A DNA stretch of 10,638 nucleotides from CAZTVN01 sp964617145 (GCA_964617145.1 CAZTVN010000043.1:1-10638), one strand, 5' to 3'; numbered from the stretch's first letter, positions 1-7,595 are shown. The notes: a model not told the origin generated them from the sequence alone. Translations and numbers: made by a program.

Positions 1-55
1 TGACGATGGTAATAACATCGATGGAGATGGTTGTAGCAGCGACTGTCAAATAGAA
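1..55 (+). repeat. Direct repeat copy 1, end of a DUF4215 module
   Basis: These 55 bases are identical to 526-580. They encode the second half of a DUF4215-type module (DDGNNIDGDGCSSDCQIE). The match may extend left beyond the window. Identity stops immediately after the shared Gln-Ile-Glu codons. Confidence 0.95.
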
Positions 56-3000
56 ATACCACCAGGACTCGAATGTGAGCAAATCAAACTCGATCCTGAT
101 TCTGCCATGATCGCCGATTTCTTGGATACTAATTTTAAACCCACCAAATATATAACTTTCAGCCTTAAAGATGTGCTTCCGACAAATTGGGATGGAGCCT
201 TTAAGTGGACGGGTGAAAACGGCGGCGGATTCTTGAAAAACTTCATGCGAGTTACCAGCACAACAACTCAAAATAAAAATGAGACCGTGAGTTTCAACGC
301 AGCAAATGAAGAAGCCATTTTACGAGTAGAATCAAAAGACAATCCATCAGATTGTAAAGATTTCTTAATTGTTGGGGGAGAATGTGGCGACGGACACGTT
401 TGGGAAGGAGAAGAAGAATGTGATGATGGAAATAACATCGACAACGATGAATGCAGCAACGACTGTACAACAAATGAAGTTCTCCCCTACTGCGGAGACG
501 GCAATCTCGATCAAGGCGAAGAATGTGACGATGGTAATAACATCGATGGAGATGGTTGTAGCAGCGACTGTCAAATAGAACCCGAAGAAGCTCTCTGTGA
601 AAATTTAAACCTCAAAAATACAGAAATTCTGGCAAAAACTTCTCAAACACTTTCGACACAAGTCACAGGGTCAGAGACTGACTACACTCCAAACCTCAAA
701 TGGACCGACTACGAACTACTCCTTATCCTACTCGGAAATGGGACATTCAATGGTCAAAATCCCTATATTTCAGGGAACGAAACTGATGTCCTGTTTGAAA
801 AAGGAAAAATTGGAGAAAGCGTCTTAGTCTTAGATCAAAAAAATCCACTTCGCTGTTTCGATCTCGAAGAAGTAAAGGGTTGTGAATCAATCTCGGTATC
901 ACCAAAAACCGCCGAAATAAACGTCAATGAGCCATTACTCATTACCTTAAATATTAATCCCGATGATTGGGACAAAGCCTTTACATGGAAATCAACGGAT
1001 CAAACTGCAACATTCAACGGACAACCTTCTGATTATCAAACAACAGATACAACCGTAGAGTATAAAGGAACCATATCGGCTACCATTAGCGTAAAAGACT
1101 CAACCGGCATCTTTTTAAACCCAACAGAAGAATTTCCTTACGATTGTTCCGACTCACTTTCAGTAACGATACGACAAGAGGCGGTTTGTGAAGATTTAGA
1201 TATATTAAATGAAAAAATCTTCGCGGGTGAGGCAACGGAACTTGCCATTGATGTCGATCCTGATAATTACACACCAAACATTACTTGGTCTTCGGATGGA
1301 ACAGGTTCATTTGATGGCTCAAATCCAATAAATTCAGGATCAGATACAACAGTAAATTTTACCAATGGATCAATCGACGAAATCATCACAGTTTATGATT
1401 CTTCCGATCCATTTGAATGTACCGACACTCTCCGAATAAAAGGATGCCGATCTTTAGGGGTAAATCCAACATTTATCGATCTCGACACAGTGACAAGACC
1501 AATTCCCATAACGATCACCCCAGATCCTTCAACGTGGGACGAAGCTTTCACTTGGAAAACAAGCGATTCACAAGCAAAATTTAACTCGATCACACCAGAT
1601 CCAACTTCCGGCTACACTACAACAAACAGAACCATCCAATATACACCTGTTTCCGCGGCACGCATCACCATAGAAGATGCAACAGGGCTTTTCTTAAATC
1701 CTCCCTATGCCTGCAAAAACGAAATCATTGCAACAGCGGCCTGCCAGTCAGTGACCTTATCCCGAACGGATATCCGCGAAGACGAAATTAGTGATGGTAA
1801 GAGAGTGACGATTGAAGTAACAACAACGCCTTCAAATACCTATCTCCCTGATCTCGTCTGGCAATGTTCAGGGAGCGGAAAATTCATTGTGGGTCAAACG
1901 GAATATCCATGTAACAATGAGGAAGGACATCGTCTTGGGAATACCTTGTCAGTGGATTTCACAGGTGGGAAAACAAACGATATTATAAAAATTTTTGATT
2001 TCAACTTCCCTTCAACCTCAGCCTGTCAGTCACAAACGACTATTCTTCCGATGACAATACCCGAAACCGCATGTACAGGCCTTTCTGCATCACCCTCAAG
2101 AATCGATACCAGACAAAACGTAGATATCAAAATCACCCCAAGTCCAAATGATTTCAAAGGAACCTTTCAATGGATCGCAGGAACAAGTCCGGAAGGGACT
2201 CTCATCAACAATACAACCGGTCAGTCTGGTTCAACTATTACAAGCACTGAAAGTGAAACCGTGCGATTTACCGGAGCCGATTCAGGAAAAATTACCATAA
2301 AAGAAGCGACTGGAACATACAGCGCTTGCGCTACAGAAATACCCATATCGAGTCAAGCACCATCTTGTGGAAATGGCATTATCGAGGGAGATGAGCAATG
2401 CGAACCACCGGGTACAAGTTCCTGTGACGCATCCTGTCATCCGATCACGCCAGGGGGCGGTGGCGGACCTGGCCCAGGTGGTGGTAGTGGCCCAGGTGGT
2501 GAGGCATGTTACATCAATCTAATCGCAGAGGATGGAACAGTTCTCTGGGATGGAAACAGTCAACCTGACCAAATTCCTATAATAAGCAACTTAAATTTCT
2601 ACATCAAAGATAGTGATCCTTCCGATAATCGTTTTCATCCAGGAACGCCATACAGAGTCGAAAGCTTCCTTTTGGACGACTCAAGGAATCAACGTAAAGA
2701 TGATAACGGAGATTTGATCCGTCCAGGAATTTTCATCGCTTACGAAAATGATCGTTGGGACAGAGAAGAAATTGCTCAAATTGAAGTGGATGGGGTAACA
2801 GTGGATTTGATTGAAAATCCTATTGGTAAAAACGAAATCGAAGGGTTTTCAGGAAGTATGGAACGTTATTACACATTCAGAAATACCGACCAAACAGAAT
2901 ATCCAGAGATCCATGAAGACGAGCATCCAGCTATCCAAAAAAACACCCTTATCCAAATTTCATCCGAAAGCGAAGATTGTGAAGCAAAGCTTCTGATGGT

Positions 3001-4867
3001 CGAAGAAGAGCCATCTGGGCCAGGGCCAGAACCAGGCGGAGAAGAAACCGAGTGTAAAGAAATCAAAAAAATCTCACCCGATTCACTCAATATTTCTTCT
3101 CTCTTAAACGGTGGGAAGATTGAGATAAATTTTGAAACAGATCCTAAAAATTTCGAAGGCAGATTTACATGGGATACGGATTCGACATTAGATCTTCTCT
3201 TCAACGGAGTGGAGCCGCCTTATAAAAGCGTGGATCGAGATGTGTTAGTAGAAGAAAATGGAAGTTTAAACCAAGGAAGAATTACTATAAAATCAGAGGA
3301 TTACCCGGGGGAATGCAACGCTATTATTCCAGTAAATGGAGAAGACTCACTCATTAAAGAACTCCGCTGTGTAACGACTGGAACAAATATAACCTCCGAT
3401 GGAGATCTCATAGAATACACTGTGCGTTATTTTGCTCATGATGGAAGGGAAGATGAAGGAGAAGAGGTAACATTCGTAAATATAAAAGACTCATTTATAA
3501 CCAACGGAAATATTTATGTAAACGGATCAGCATCAGAAACTTTAGACAGAGTGACGTTCAATACAAATTCTATAGGAATATACTGGAATGATGAGATCGT
3601 ACTTGATCCTGAAAGGCCACATGACGAAGATGGCGATGGTATAAATGAACATGAAATCGCAAAGTGTTCGAATCCAGATGACCAAAACCTTTGCCAAGAA
3701 ACACAAGCTGATTACAGCATTATCATAAAAAATCTCAAAAATCTTCCGGAAGGACGCTTTATCGAAATTTGGTATAATGGAAATTTACACGCAACAGGAA
3801 CAGGCAGTAGCGAACTAAAATGTGAAGACGATACAGACAATACCGAATACTTCTTAAATGAAGCAACCTCGATAACAAACACAGGAAGTGAACATCGAGC
3901 CTACGCTACAGTTTGGGCAGTATGTCCATATATTTTGACACAAAACTCCGGAGATGTATTTTTTGAAGAACCACTCTCTTATGGGAGCGATATTTCCAAT
4001 GTAAACCCAGTCTTCAAAAACACAACAGGACTGGCCATAGTAGAATCCCCAAAAACCGCTGAAGGCCAAGCCGCAGCAGGCGAAGGCAGTCCCGCGGAAA
4101 GCTCAAGTTGTAAAAAAGATGACAATTTAATTGGTCATTTCTCAAGTTTCATTTGCGAGGTTTCCACAGTAATATCGGATATATGGAAAAGCTTTAGCGA
4201 ACTGTCCGACCAAAGCCAAACTATCGAAGGAAGAATACAAGAAAATATAACAAAAATCACACGTTATAATGAAGCCGTATCACTCGAGTTATCTCTGGGT
4301 TCATTCAATATAGAAACCCTAAAAACAAACTATTTCGTATCCAAATCTTCAAATGAAGAAAATAATATCTTCACTTTCGAGGGAGATCTTGAAATAGACA
4401 CAAGAAATCCATTTACTCCTGATATCATTATCGATGATAAAGGAGCACGTACGATTATTGTCAAAAATGGCAATCTCATCATAAAATCAAACATTGTTTA
4501 CGGAGGTTCATACACGGATTTCAAGGAAATACCTTCGATCGCCTTTATCGTTTTAAAAGATCCAGTAGATCCAGAAAATACGGGGAAAATTCTCATAGAC
4601 AAAAATATAACAACAATTTCAGGTGTATTGTATGCAGAGAACAGTCTTGATAGCCTGAATGGGAAATCCGATCTTTATACCCCGTTGACTATTATCGGAT
4701 CAGTCTACGGAGATATCCAACCACTATTTGAAAACCGCCCTTATTTGAGAGATCCTAAAGAAAGCGGTGGCGCAATCGTAATAAAATATGATGAACGTAT
4801 CCTGCTGAATACACCGCCTGGACTTACCGATTTTGTGAGTAATATTTGGGAAGAAGTGGCACGATAA
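1..4867 (+). CDS. Giant multidomain surface or secreted protein, 5' end outside the window
   Basis: The reading frame is open from the left edge, with position 1 as the last base of a codon, to TAA at 4865-4867. The ATG at 107 is therefore internal and the true start lies upstream; at least 1621 residues are visible. Order of parts: end of a DUF4215-type Cys-rich module (1-55); an Ig-like domain (74-382); two DUF4215 modules (383-469 and 491-580); six Ig-like domains alternating between two subtypes (596-2365); a fourth, divergent Cys-rich module (2366-2443); a Gly/Pro linker (about 2450-2500); an unrecognised domain (2501-2998); another Pro/Gly linker and an Ig-like domain (3053-3340); a DUF11-like region (about 3356-4037); an Ala/Gly/Ser linker; a helical stretch; and a beta-rich C-terminal domain (about 4442-4867). 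Paired Cys in each repeat suggest disulfides outside the cytoplasm. No C-terminal membrane segment or sortase motif is seen, so any signal peptide or anchor must be upstream. A role in adhesion or the cell envelope is likely. The substrate is unknown. Confidence 0.9.
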   Translation, partial: DDGNNIDGDGCSSDCQIEIPPGLECEQIKLDPDSAMIADFLDTNFKPTKYITFSLKDVLPTNWDGAFKWTGENGGGFLKNFMRVTSTTTQNKNETVSFNAANEEAILRVESKDNPSDCKDFLIVGGECGDGHVWEGEEECDDGNNIDNDECSNDCTTNEVLPYCGDGNLDQGEECDDGNNIDGDGCSSDCQIEPEEALCENLNLKNTEILAKTSQTLSTQVTGSETDYTPNLKWTDYELLLILLGNGTFNGQNPYISGNETDVLFEKGKIGESVLVLDQKNPLRCFDLEEVKGCESISVSPKTAEINVNEPLLITLNINPDDWDKAFTWKSTDQTATFNGQPSDYQTTDTTVEYKGTISATISVKDSTGIFLNPTEEFPYDCSDSLSVTIRQEAVCEDLDILNEKIFAGEATELAIDVDPDNYTPNITWSSDGTGSFDGSNPINSGSDTTVNFTNGSIDEIITVYDSSDPFECTDTLRIKGCRSLGVNPTFIDLDTVTRPIPITITPDPSTWDEAFTWKTSDSQAKFNSITPDPTSGYTTTNRTIQYTPVSAARITIEDATGLFLNPPYACKNEIIATAACQSVTLSRTDIREDEISDGKRVTIEVTTTPSNTYLPDLVWQCSGSGKFIVGQTEYPCNNEEGHRLGNTLSVDFTGGKTNDIIKIFDFNFPSTSACQSQTTILPMTIPETACTGLSASPSRIDTRQNVDIKITPSPNDFKGTFQWIAGTSPEGTLINNTTGQSGSTITSTESETVRFTGADSGKITIKEATGTYSACATEIPISSQAPSCGNGIIEGDEQCEPPGTSSCDASCHPITPGGGGGPGPGGGSGPGGEACYINLIAEDGTVLWDGNSQPDQIPIISNLNFYIKDSDPSDNRFHPGTPYRVESFLLDDSRNQRKDDNGDLIRPGIFIAYENDRWDREEIAQIEVDGVTVDLIENPIGKNEIEGFSGSMERYYTFRNTDQTEYPEIHEDEHPAIQKNTLIQISSESEDCEAKLLMVEEEPSGPGPEPGGEETECKEIKKISPDSLNISSLLNGGKIEINFETDPKNFEGRFTWDTDSTLDLLFNGVEPPYKSVDRDVLVEENGSLNQGRITIKSEDYPGECNAIIPVNGEDSLIKELRCVTTGTNITSDGDLIEYTVRYFAHDGREDEGEEVTFVNIKDSFITNGNIYVNGSASETLDRVTFNTNSIGIYWNDEIVLDPERPHDEDGDGINEHEIAKCSNPDDQNLCQETQADYSIIIKNLKNLPEGRFIEIWYNGNLHATGTGSSELKCEDDTDNTEYFLNEATSITNTGSEHRAYATVWAVCPYILTQNSGDVFFEEPLSYGSDISNVNPVFKNTTGLAIVESPKTAEGQAAAGEGSPAESSSCKKDDNLIGHFSSFICEVSTVISDIWKSFSELSDQSQTIEGRIQENITKITRYNEAVSLELSLGSFNIETLKTNYFVSKSSNEENNIFTFEGDLEIDTRNPFTPDIIIDDKGARTIIVKNGNLIIKSNIVYGGSYTDFKEIPSIAFIVLKDPVDPENTGKILIDKNITTISGVLYAENSLDSLNGKSDLYTPLTIIGSVYGDIQPLFENRPYLRDPKESGGAIVIKYDERILLNTPPGLTDFVSNIWEEVAR
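383..580 (+). repeat. Two DUF4215 Cys-rich modules
   Basis: Two modules with the pattern CGDGxxxxGEECDDGNN lie at 383-469 and 491-580, joined by a short linker. This is the DUF4215 or Myxococcus-type Cys-rich repeat found in secreted bacterial proteins, with Cys presumably in disulfides and acidic DDGNN turns. The first copy is diverged (DNDECSNDC). The second ends in the exact 55-bp repeat of the left edge (526-580). A degenerate fourth module (CGNGIIEGDEQC, then CDASC) is at 2366-2443. Confidence 0.85.
526..580 (+). repeat. Direct repeat copy 2
   Basis: Identical over 55 bases to positions 1-55. The offset is 525 bases, exactly 175 codons, so recombination between the copies would remove or add one Ig-like domain plus associated Cys-rich modules without breaking the frame. 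Confidence 0.95.
596..2365 (+). repeat. Alternating A-B-A-B-A-B array of Ig-like domains
   Basis: Six domains of about 86-110 residues each begin with Cys and carry another Cys near the end. Their starts are 596 (A1), 881 (B1), 1187 (A2), 1445 (B2), 1742 (A3) and 2072 (B3). Subtype A has a Y-x-P-(N/D)-(L/I)-x-W core (YTPNLKW, YTPNITW, YLPDLVW), and two of the three then carry a GxFxGxNP stretch. Subtype B has an aromatic-charged-x-F-x-W core (DWDKAFTWK, TWDEAFTWK, DFKGTFQW) and a late (I/V)(T/S)(I/V)(K/E)(D/E)(A/S)TG strand. Two more B-type domains lie outside the array: one at 74-382 (NWDGAFKW) and one at 3053-3340 (NFEGRFTW). The beta-sandwich fold, similar to bacterial Ig-like domains, is inferred from the strand pattern and length. 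Confidence 0.75.
4442..4867 (+). other. Beta-rich C-terminal domain of the surface protein
   Basis: The last 140 or so residues run in short regular strands: a TIIVKNGNLIIKSNI strand pair, SIAFIVLKD, KILIDKNITTISGVLYAE, LTIIGSVYGDI, then RPYL and IVIKYDERILLNTPPGL. The pattern suggests a beta-helix or stacked-sheet fold. From memory, very similar C-termini (NGNLxI, then GVLYAE, then GSVYG) occur in large surface proteins of other CPR bacteria. I could not check this. It may serve secretion, anchoring or assembly, but no function can be read from the sequence. Confidence 0.55.
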
Positions 4868-4885
4868 AAATTTTAAGATTATAAT
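4856..4885 (+). promoter_or_regulatory. Candidate holA promoter
   Basis: A perfect -10 box TATAAT lies at 4880-4885. GTGGCA at 4856-4861 (4 of 6 matches to TTGACA) sits 18 bases upstream of it, within the last codons of the surface protein gene. Initiation near 4892 would leave a leader of about 39 bases before the holA ATG. The -35 is weak. Confidence 0.4.
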
Positions 4886-4930
4886 AACGATCGATAAAAT
4901 CGCGAGCTCACTCACTCATCCATCAATAAA

Positions 4931-5923
4931 ATGGATCAAGAAACTTTAAGTCCGCACGTTTTCCTTTTTTATGGAGAAAATACATTTGAACTTCAAAAAA
5001 AAGTTAAATTTTGGATACAAGAATTTACGATTCGTCATGGAGACACCAATATGGACATTATGGACGGAAGTAGCGTACAAACAAAAAACATTATGGCTAT
5101 CGCTGAGATAATGCCATTTCTTTCAGAAAAAAGGCTCATTATAGTGAACAATTTCATATCAAACGCTTCTTTAGAAGAACAGAAAAAATTATCTGAAAAA
5201 CTCGATAAAATCCCTGAAAGCTCCATTGTGGTATTCGTAGAAAAAGAAGAAAGTCCTTCTCAAAAAGATCCTCTTTTTAAAAAAATCATATCCATTGGAA
5301 AGATAGAAGAATTCAAAATGCTTTCAGGTCCAAAGCTTTTAGAATGGGTAATAACTCAAATACAAACAAAAAATGGCAAAATACAAACAAAAAATGCAGA
5401 TTATCTCATTCAGCATGTTGGCTCGGACCCATGGAAACTGAGTAATGAAATGGACAAACTCGTAACCTATTGCGATGGGAGAGAAATTTTAGAAACCGAC
5501 ATTGCGACCCTTACAAAAGCCAATATAAAAACAACTATTTTTAAATTTACCGACTATCTGGGTCAAAAAAACACACGTCTTACCATCGATACACTCAATG
5601 TGCTTCTTGAAAGCGGAGAGGATGTTTTTTATATTTTCTTTATGATTGTGCGCCAATTTCGGATTCTCATTCAAGTAAAAGACTTAATGATGAAAGAAAA
5701 AAATCAGAAACAAATATCAACGGAACTCAAACAACATCCATTTGTCATAACAACAAGTATGCGACAAGCCAAAAATTTCTCTTTTGCAATACTCAAAAAT
5801 ATTTATCAAGAACTTTTACAAATCGATATCGCAACGAAAACAGGGAAAATTCGTACATCAACCGGTGACACAAAACAATTGAATCTCACTCTTGAAAAAT
5901 TCATTCTGGAATGTTGCAGGTAA
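4931..5923 (+). CDS. holA: DNA polymerase III subunit delta
   Basis: The 330-residue product matches the usual length and layout of HolA. HolA is the clamp-loader subunit that opens the beta sliding clamp and works with the gamma/tau and delta-prime subunits at the replication fork. Visible marks are the N-terminal strand FLFYGENTFELQKK (residues 11-24), where the nucleotide-binding loop is degenerate as is normal for delta; the IMPFLSEKRLIIVNNF stretch (60-75) of the clamp-interacting region; a GSDPWKLSNEMDKL helix (164-177); and a helical C-terminal collar domain ending in a K-x-G-K-I-R-T segment (303-309). The start is the first ATG after several stops in all nearby frames. No Shine-Dalgarno motif precedes it. 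Residues 145-149 and 151-155 both read IQTKN, from an 18-base DNA repeat with 21-base spacing. It lies 63 bases behind the surface protein gene and may have its own promoter. Confidence 0.9.
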   Translation: MDQETLSPHVFLFYGENTFELQKKVKFWIQEFTIRHGDTNMDIMDGSSVQTKNIMAIAEIMPFLSEKRLIIVNNFISNASLEEQKKLSEKLDKIPESSIVVFVEKEESPSQKDPLFKKIISIGKIEEFKMLSGPKLLEWVITQIQTKNGKIQTKNADYLIQHVGSDPWKLSNEMDKLVTYCDGREILETDIATLTKANIKTTIFKFTDYLGQKNTRLTIDTLNVLLESGEDVFYIFFMIVRQFRILIQVKDLMMKEKNQKQISTELKQHPFVITTSMRQAKNFSFAILKNIYQELLQIDIATKTGKIRTSTGDTKQLNLTLEKFILECCR

Positions 5924-5953
5924 AGATTCAATCGATCATCCTTAGAACACCAC

Positions 5954-6059
5954 GAAAAATCAGTGCAATGCGAGGCGGAAAGCCGTTTCCGACGGAACCG
6001 TACTGAACTGATACGACGAGAAGGAAACGGCAAAGCCAACAAAGCAGAGCACGATTTTC
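5954..6059. repeat. GC-richer folded element with nested inverted repeats
   Basis: This patch between the convergent holA and glnA genes is clearly richer in G+C than its surroundings. Outer arms AAAATC-A-GTGC (5956-5966) and GCAC-GATTTT (6049-6058) pair over 10 bp with one bulged A. Inner arms GCCGTTTCC (5982-5990) and GGAAACGGC (6023-6031) pair perfectly over 9 bp. An alternative local hairpin, CGGAAA-GCCG-TTTCCG (5976-5991), competes with the inner stem. No T-tract follows on either strand, so it is not an ordinary intrinsic terminator. It could be a miniature mobile element or dispersed repeat, a structured RNA, or a bidirectional 3'-end element. The pairing is seen in the sequence; the function is inference. 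Confidence 0.5.
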
Positions 6060-6068
6060 AGCACCTCC

Positions 6069-7511
6069 TTAATACACTTCTAAATAACGATCATGCTCCC
6101 AATTGGTCACAAACATACGAAACTCATCCCATTCCATTTCTTTGGCTTCAATAAGCTTGCCAAAAACATGCTCCCCAAGAGTTTGGCGCATAAGTTCACT
6201 CTTTTTACATTCATCGATAGCCTCTTGAAGATTGCCACAAACATTGCCAATTTTTCGCGAAATTGCGGCATCGTTATCCATCTGAAAAATATTTTCTTCA
6301 ACCGGAGCCGGCGGCTGCATTTTCTTTTCAATTCCATCGAGACCAGCGCTGAGCATAACAGCAAAAGCAAGATAAGGATTGCATGACGGATCCGGACATC
6401 GAAGCTCACAGCGAGTAGCCTGTTCACGACCAGGAGTGTAAAGAGGCACACGAATGAGGGCTGAACGATTTTTTTGAGCCCATGCTATATACACAGGAGC
6501 TTCATACCCCACAACAAGTCTTTTATAAGAATTTACCGTTGGATTAATCACAAGATTTAATTCACGAACATGAGCAAGTTGACCAGCTATAAAGCTCCGA
6601 GCAATGTCCGAAAGATGATACGAACTATCACTCTCAGAATAAAATACGTTTTTGCCCGCTTTAAAAAAACTTTGATGAACGTGCATCCCAGAACCATTAA
6701 TGCCAGAAATTGGCTTTGGCATAAACGTTGCATGCAGTCTATGACGATTGGCCACACCTTTCAAAACATAACGAAAAGTAACAGCATTGTCCGCTGCTGT
6801 AAGAGCATCACCATATTTGAAATCGATTTCATGACTCCCCTCAGCCACTTCATGATGAAGAGCCTCAACATCAATCCCCATGCCTTGAAGCGCATAAGTC
6901 ATTTCCTGACGAATCTCGGTACCCCGATCGGTACTCTGGTCAAAGTAGCCAGCACGATCATGGGGAAGTGTGTGCACCATGCCATTTTCATCTTTCTGAA
7001 GAAGAAAAAATTCAAGTTCTGGACCCGTATTATAAATATAACCCATCTTAAGAGCTCTCTCAAGTTGACGCTTTAAAATATAACGAGGGTCGCCTTCAAA
7101 AGGTTTGCCATCGGGCATATACACATCACAAATAATACGAGCACTCGGAGCTTCGGTATCGACCGTCCAAGGAATAACAGCAAAAGTATTCAAATCTGGC
7201 TTTAAATACATATCACTTTCAAAAATTCGAGTAAAACCCTGAATCGACGAACCATCAAACCAAATATAATCATCTATAGCATCTGTAAGCTTGCTAACAG
7301 GGATAGTGACCGCTTTAACAATACCCAAAATGTCAGTAAATTGAAGATTAATAAATTGAATATTCATTTTTTGCACAAGATCCATAATATGCGCTTTGGT
7401 AACGCTTCCTCGAGGCAATTGATAATCATGCGGCCTTCGTAAAATCACTCGATGCATGGTATCGTTCATAACGCTCGAACGAGTTTGAGGAGTTTTGCTC
7501 GCTGTGGACAT
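6069..7511 (-). CDS. glnA: Glutamine synthetase, type I
   Basis: The enzyme joins ammonia to glutamate using ATP. It is normally a cytoplasmic dodecamer. In the 480-residue reading, the key motifs are DGSSIQGF (86-93), GPELEFF (163-169) with metal-binding Glu, HHEVAEGSHE (219-228), NGSGMH (272-277), NPTVNSYKR with the GYEAP flap (323-339), NRSALIR (349-355) and the PGREQATR-to-DPSCNPYLA segment (360-382). Arg95 in QGFTR matches the feedback-inhibition Arg of Bacillus-type (GSI-alpha) enzymes. The site of the adenylylated Tyr of enteric enzymes reads NIF, so that control is not possible. About 35 residues precede the usual N-terminus. The ATG at 7511 is preferred over TTG at 7517; ATGs at 7469 and 7457 are also possible. 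No Shine-Dalgarno motif is seen. It is convergent with holA and divergent from the TrmB-like gene. Confidence 0.95.
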   Translation of the reverse strand: MSTASKTPQTRSSVMNDTMHRVILRRPHDYQLPRGSVTKAHIMDLVQKMNIQFINLQFTDILGIVKAVTIPVSKLTDAIDDYIWFDGSSIQGFTRIFESDMYLKPDLNTFAVIPWTVDTEAPSARIICDVYMPDGKPFEGDPRYILKRQLERALKMGYIYNTGPELEFFLLQKDENGMVHTLPHDRAGYFDQSTDRGTEIRQEMTYALQGMGIDVEALHHEVAEGSHEIDFKYGDALTAADNAVTFRYVLKGVANRHRLHATFMPKPISGINGSGMHVHQSFFKAGKNVFYSESDSSYHLSDIARSFIAGQLAHVRELNLVINPTVNSYKRLVVGYEAPVYIAWAQKNRSALIRVPLYTPGREQATRCELRCPDPSCNPYLAFAVMLSAGLDGIEKKMQPPAPVEENIFQMDNDAAISRKIGNVCGNLQEAIDECKKSELMRQTLGEHVFGKLIEAKEMEWDEFRMFVTNWEHDRYLEVY

Positions 7512-7547
7512 AAGCAATAAAGTTAAAAAATAGAAAAAACAAAACCA

Positions 7548-7576
7548 ATATTAAAAACCTATCGCGCATGAATCAA
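7548..7576 (-). promoter_or_regulatory. Candidate glnA promoter
   Basis: On the minus strand TTGATT (7576-7571) and TAATAT (7553-7548) are separated by exactly 17 bases. Each hexamer matches its consensus at 4 of 6 positions. Initiation near 7541 would give a leader of about 30 bases before the ATG at 7511. Confidence 0.4.
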
Positions 7577-7595
7577 TATAAAAAATAAATGCGAT
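7561..7595. promoter_or_regulatory. Inverted repeat overlapping the glnA promoter
   Basis: ATCGC(GC)AT at 7561-7569 and ATGCGAT at 7589-7595 form an imperfect inverted repeat, with a two-base insertion in the left arm. The candidate glnA -35 box lies between the arms and the left arm lies in the spacer. The position suits an operator, but the bound protein is unknown. Confidence 0.3.

Noticed and set aside
365..578. Overlapping frames on both strands across the DUF4215 coding region
   Set aside because: They are shadows of the repetitive Cys-rich coding sequence. They have no start context and no recognisable protein character.
4889..4903. CGAT...ATCG pairing after the surface protein gene as a terminator
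   Set aside because: The stem is only four base pairs and no T-tract follows.
6061..6070. GCACCTCCTT resembles the 3' end of 16S rRNA
   Set aside because: The match is only about ten bases. The upstream sequence has no 16S helix 45 features and the position overlaps the glnA stop codon.
6570..7076. A 168-codon plus-strand frame inside glnA
   Set aside because: It lies wholly antisense to the strongly conserved glnA and its translation looks like an antisense shadow rather than a protein family.
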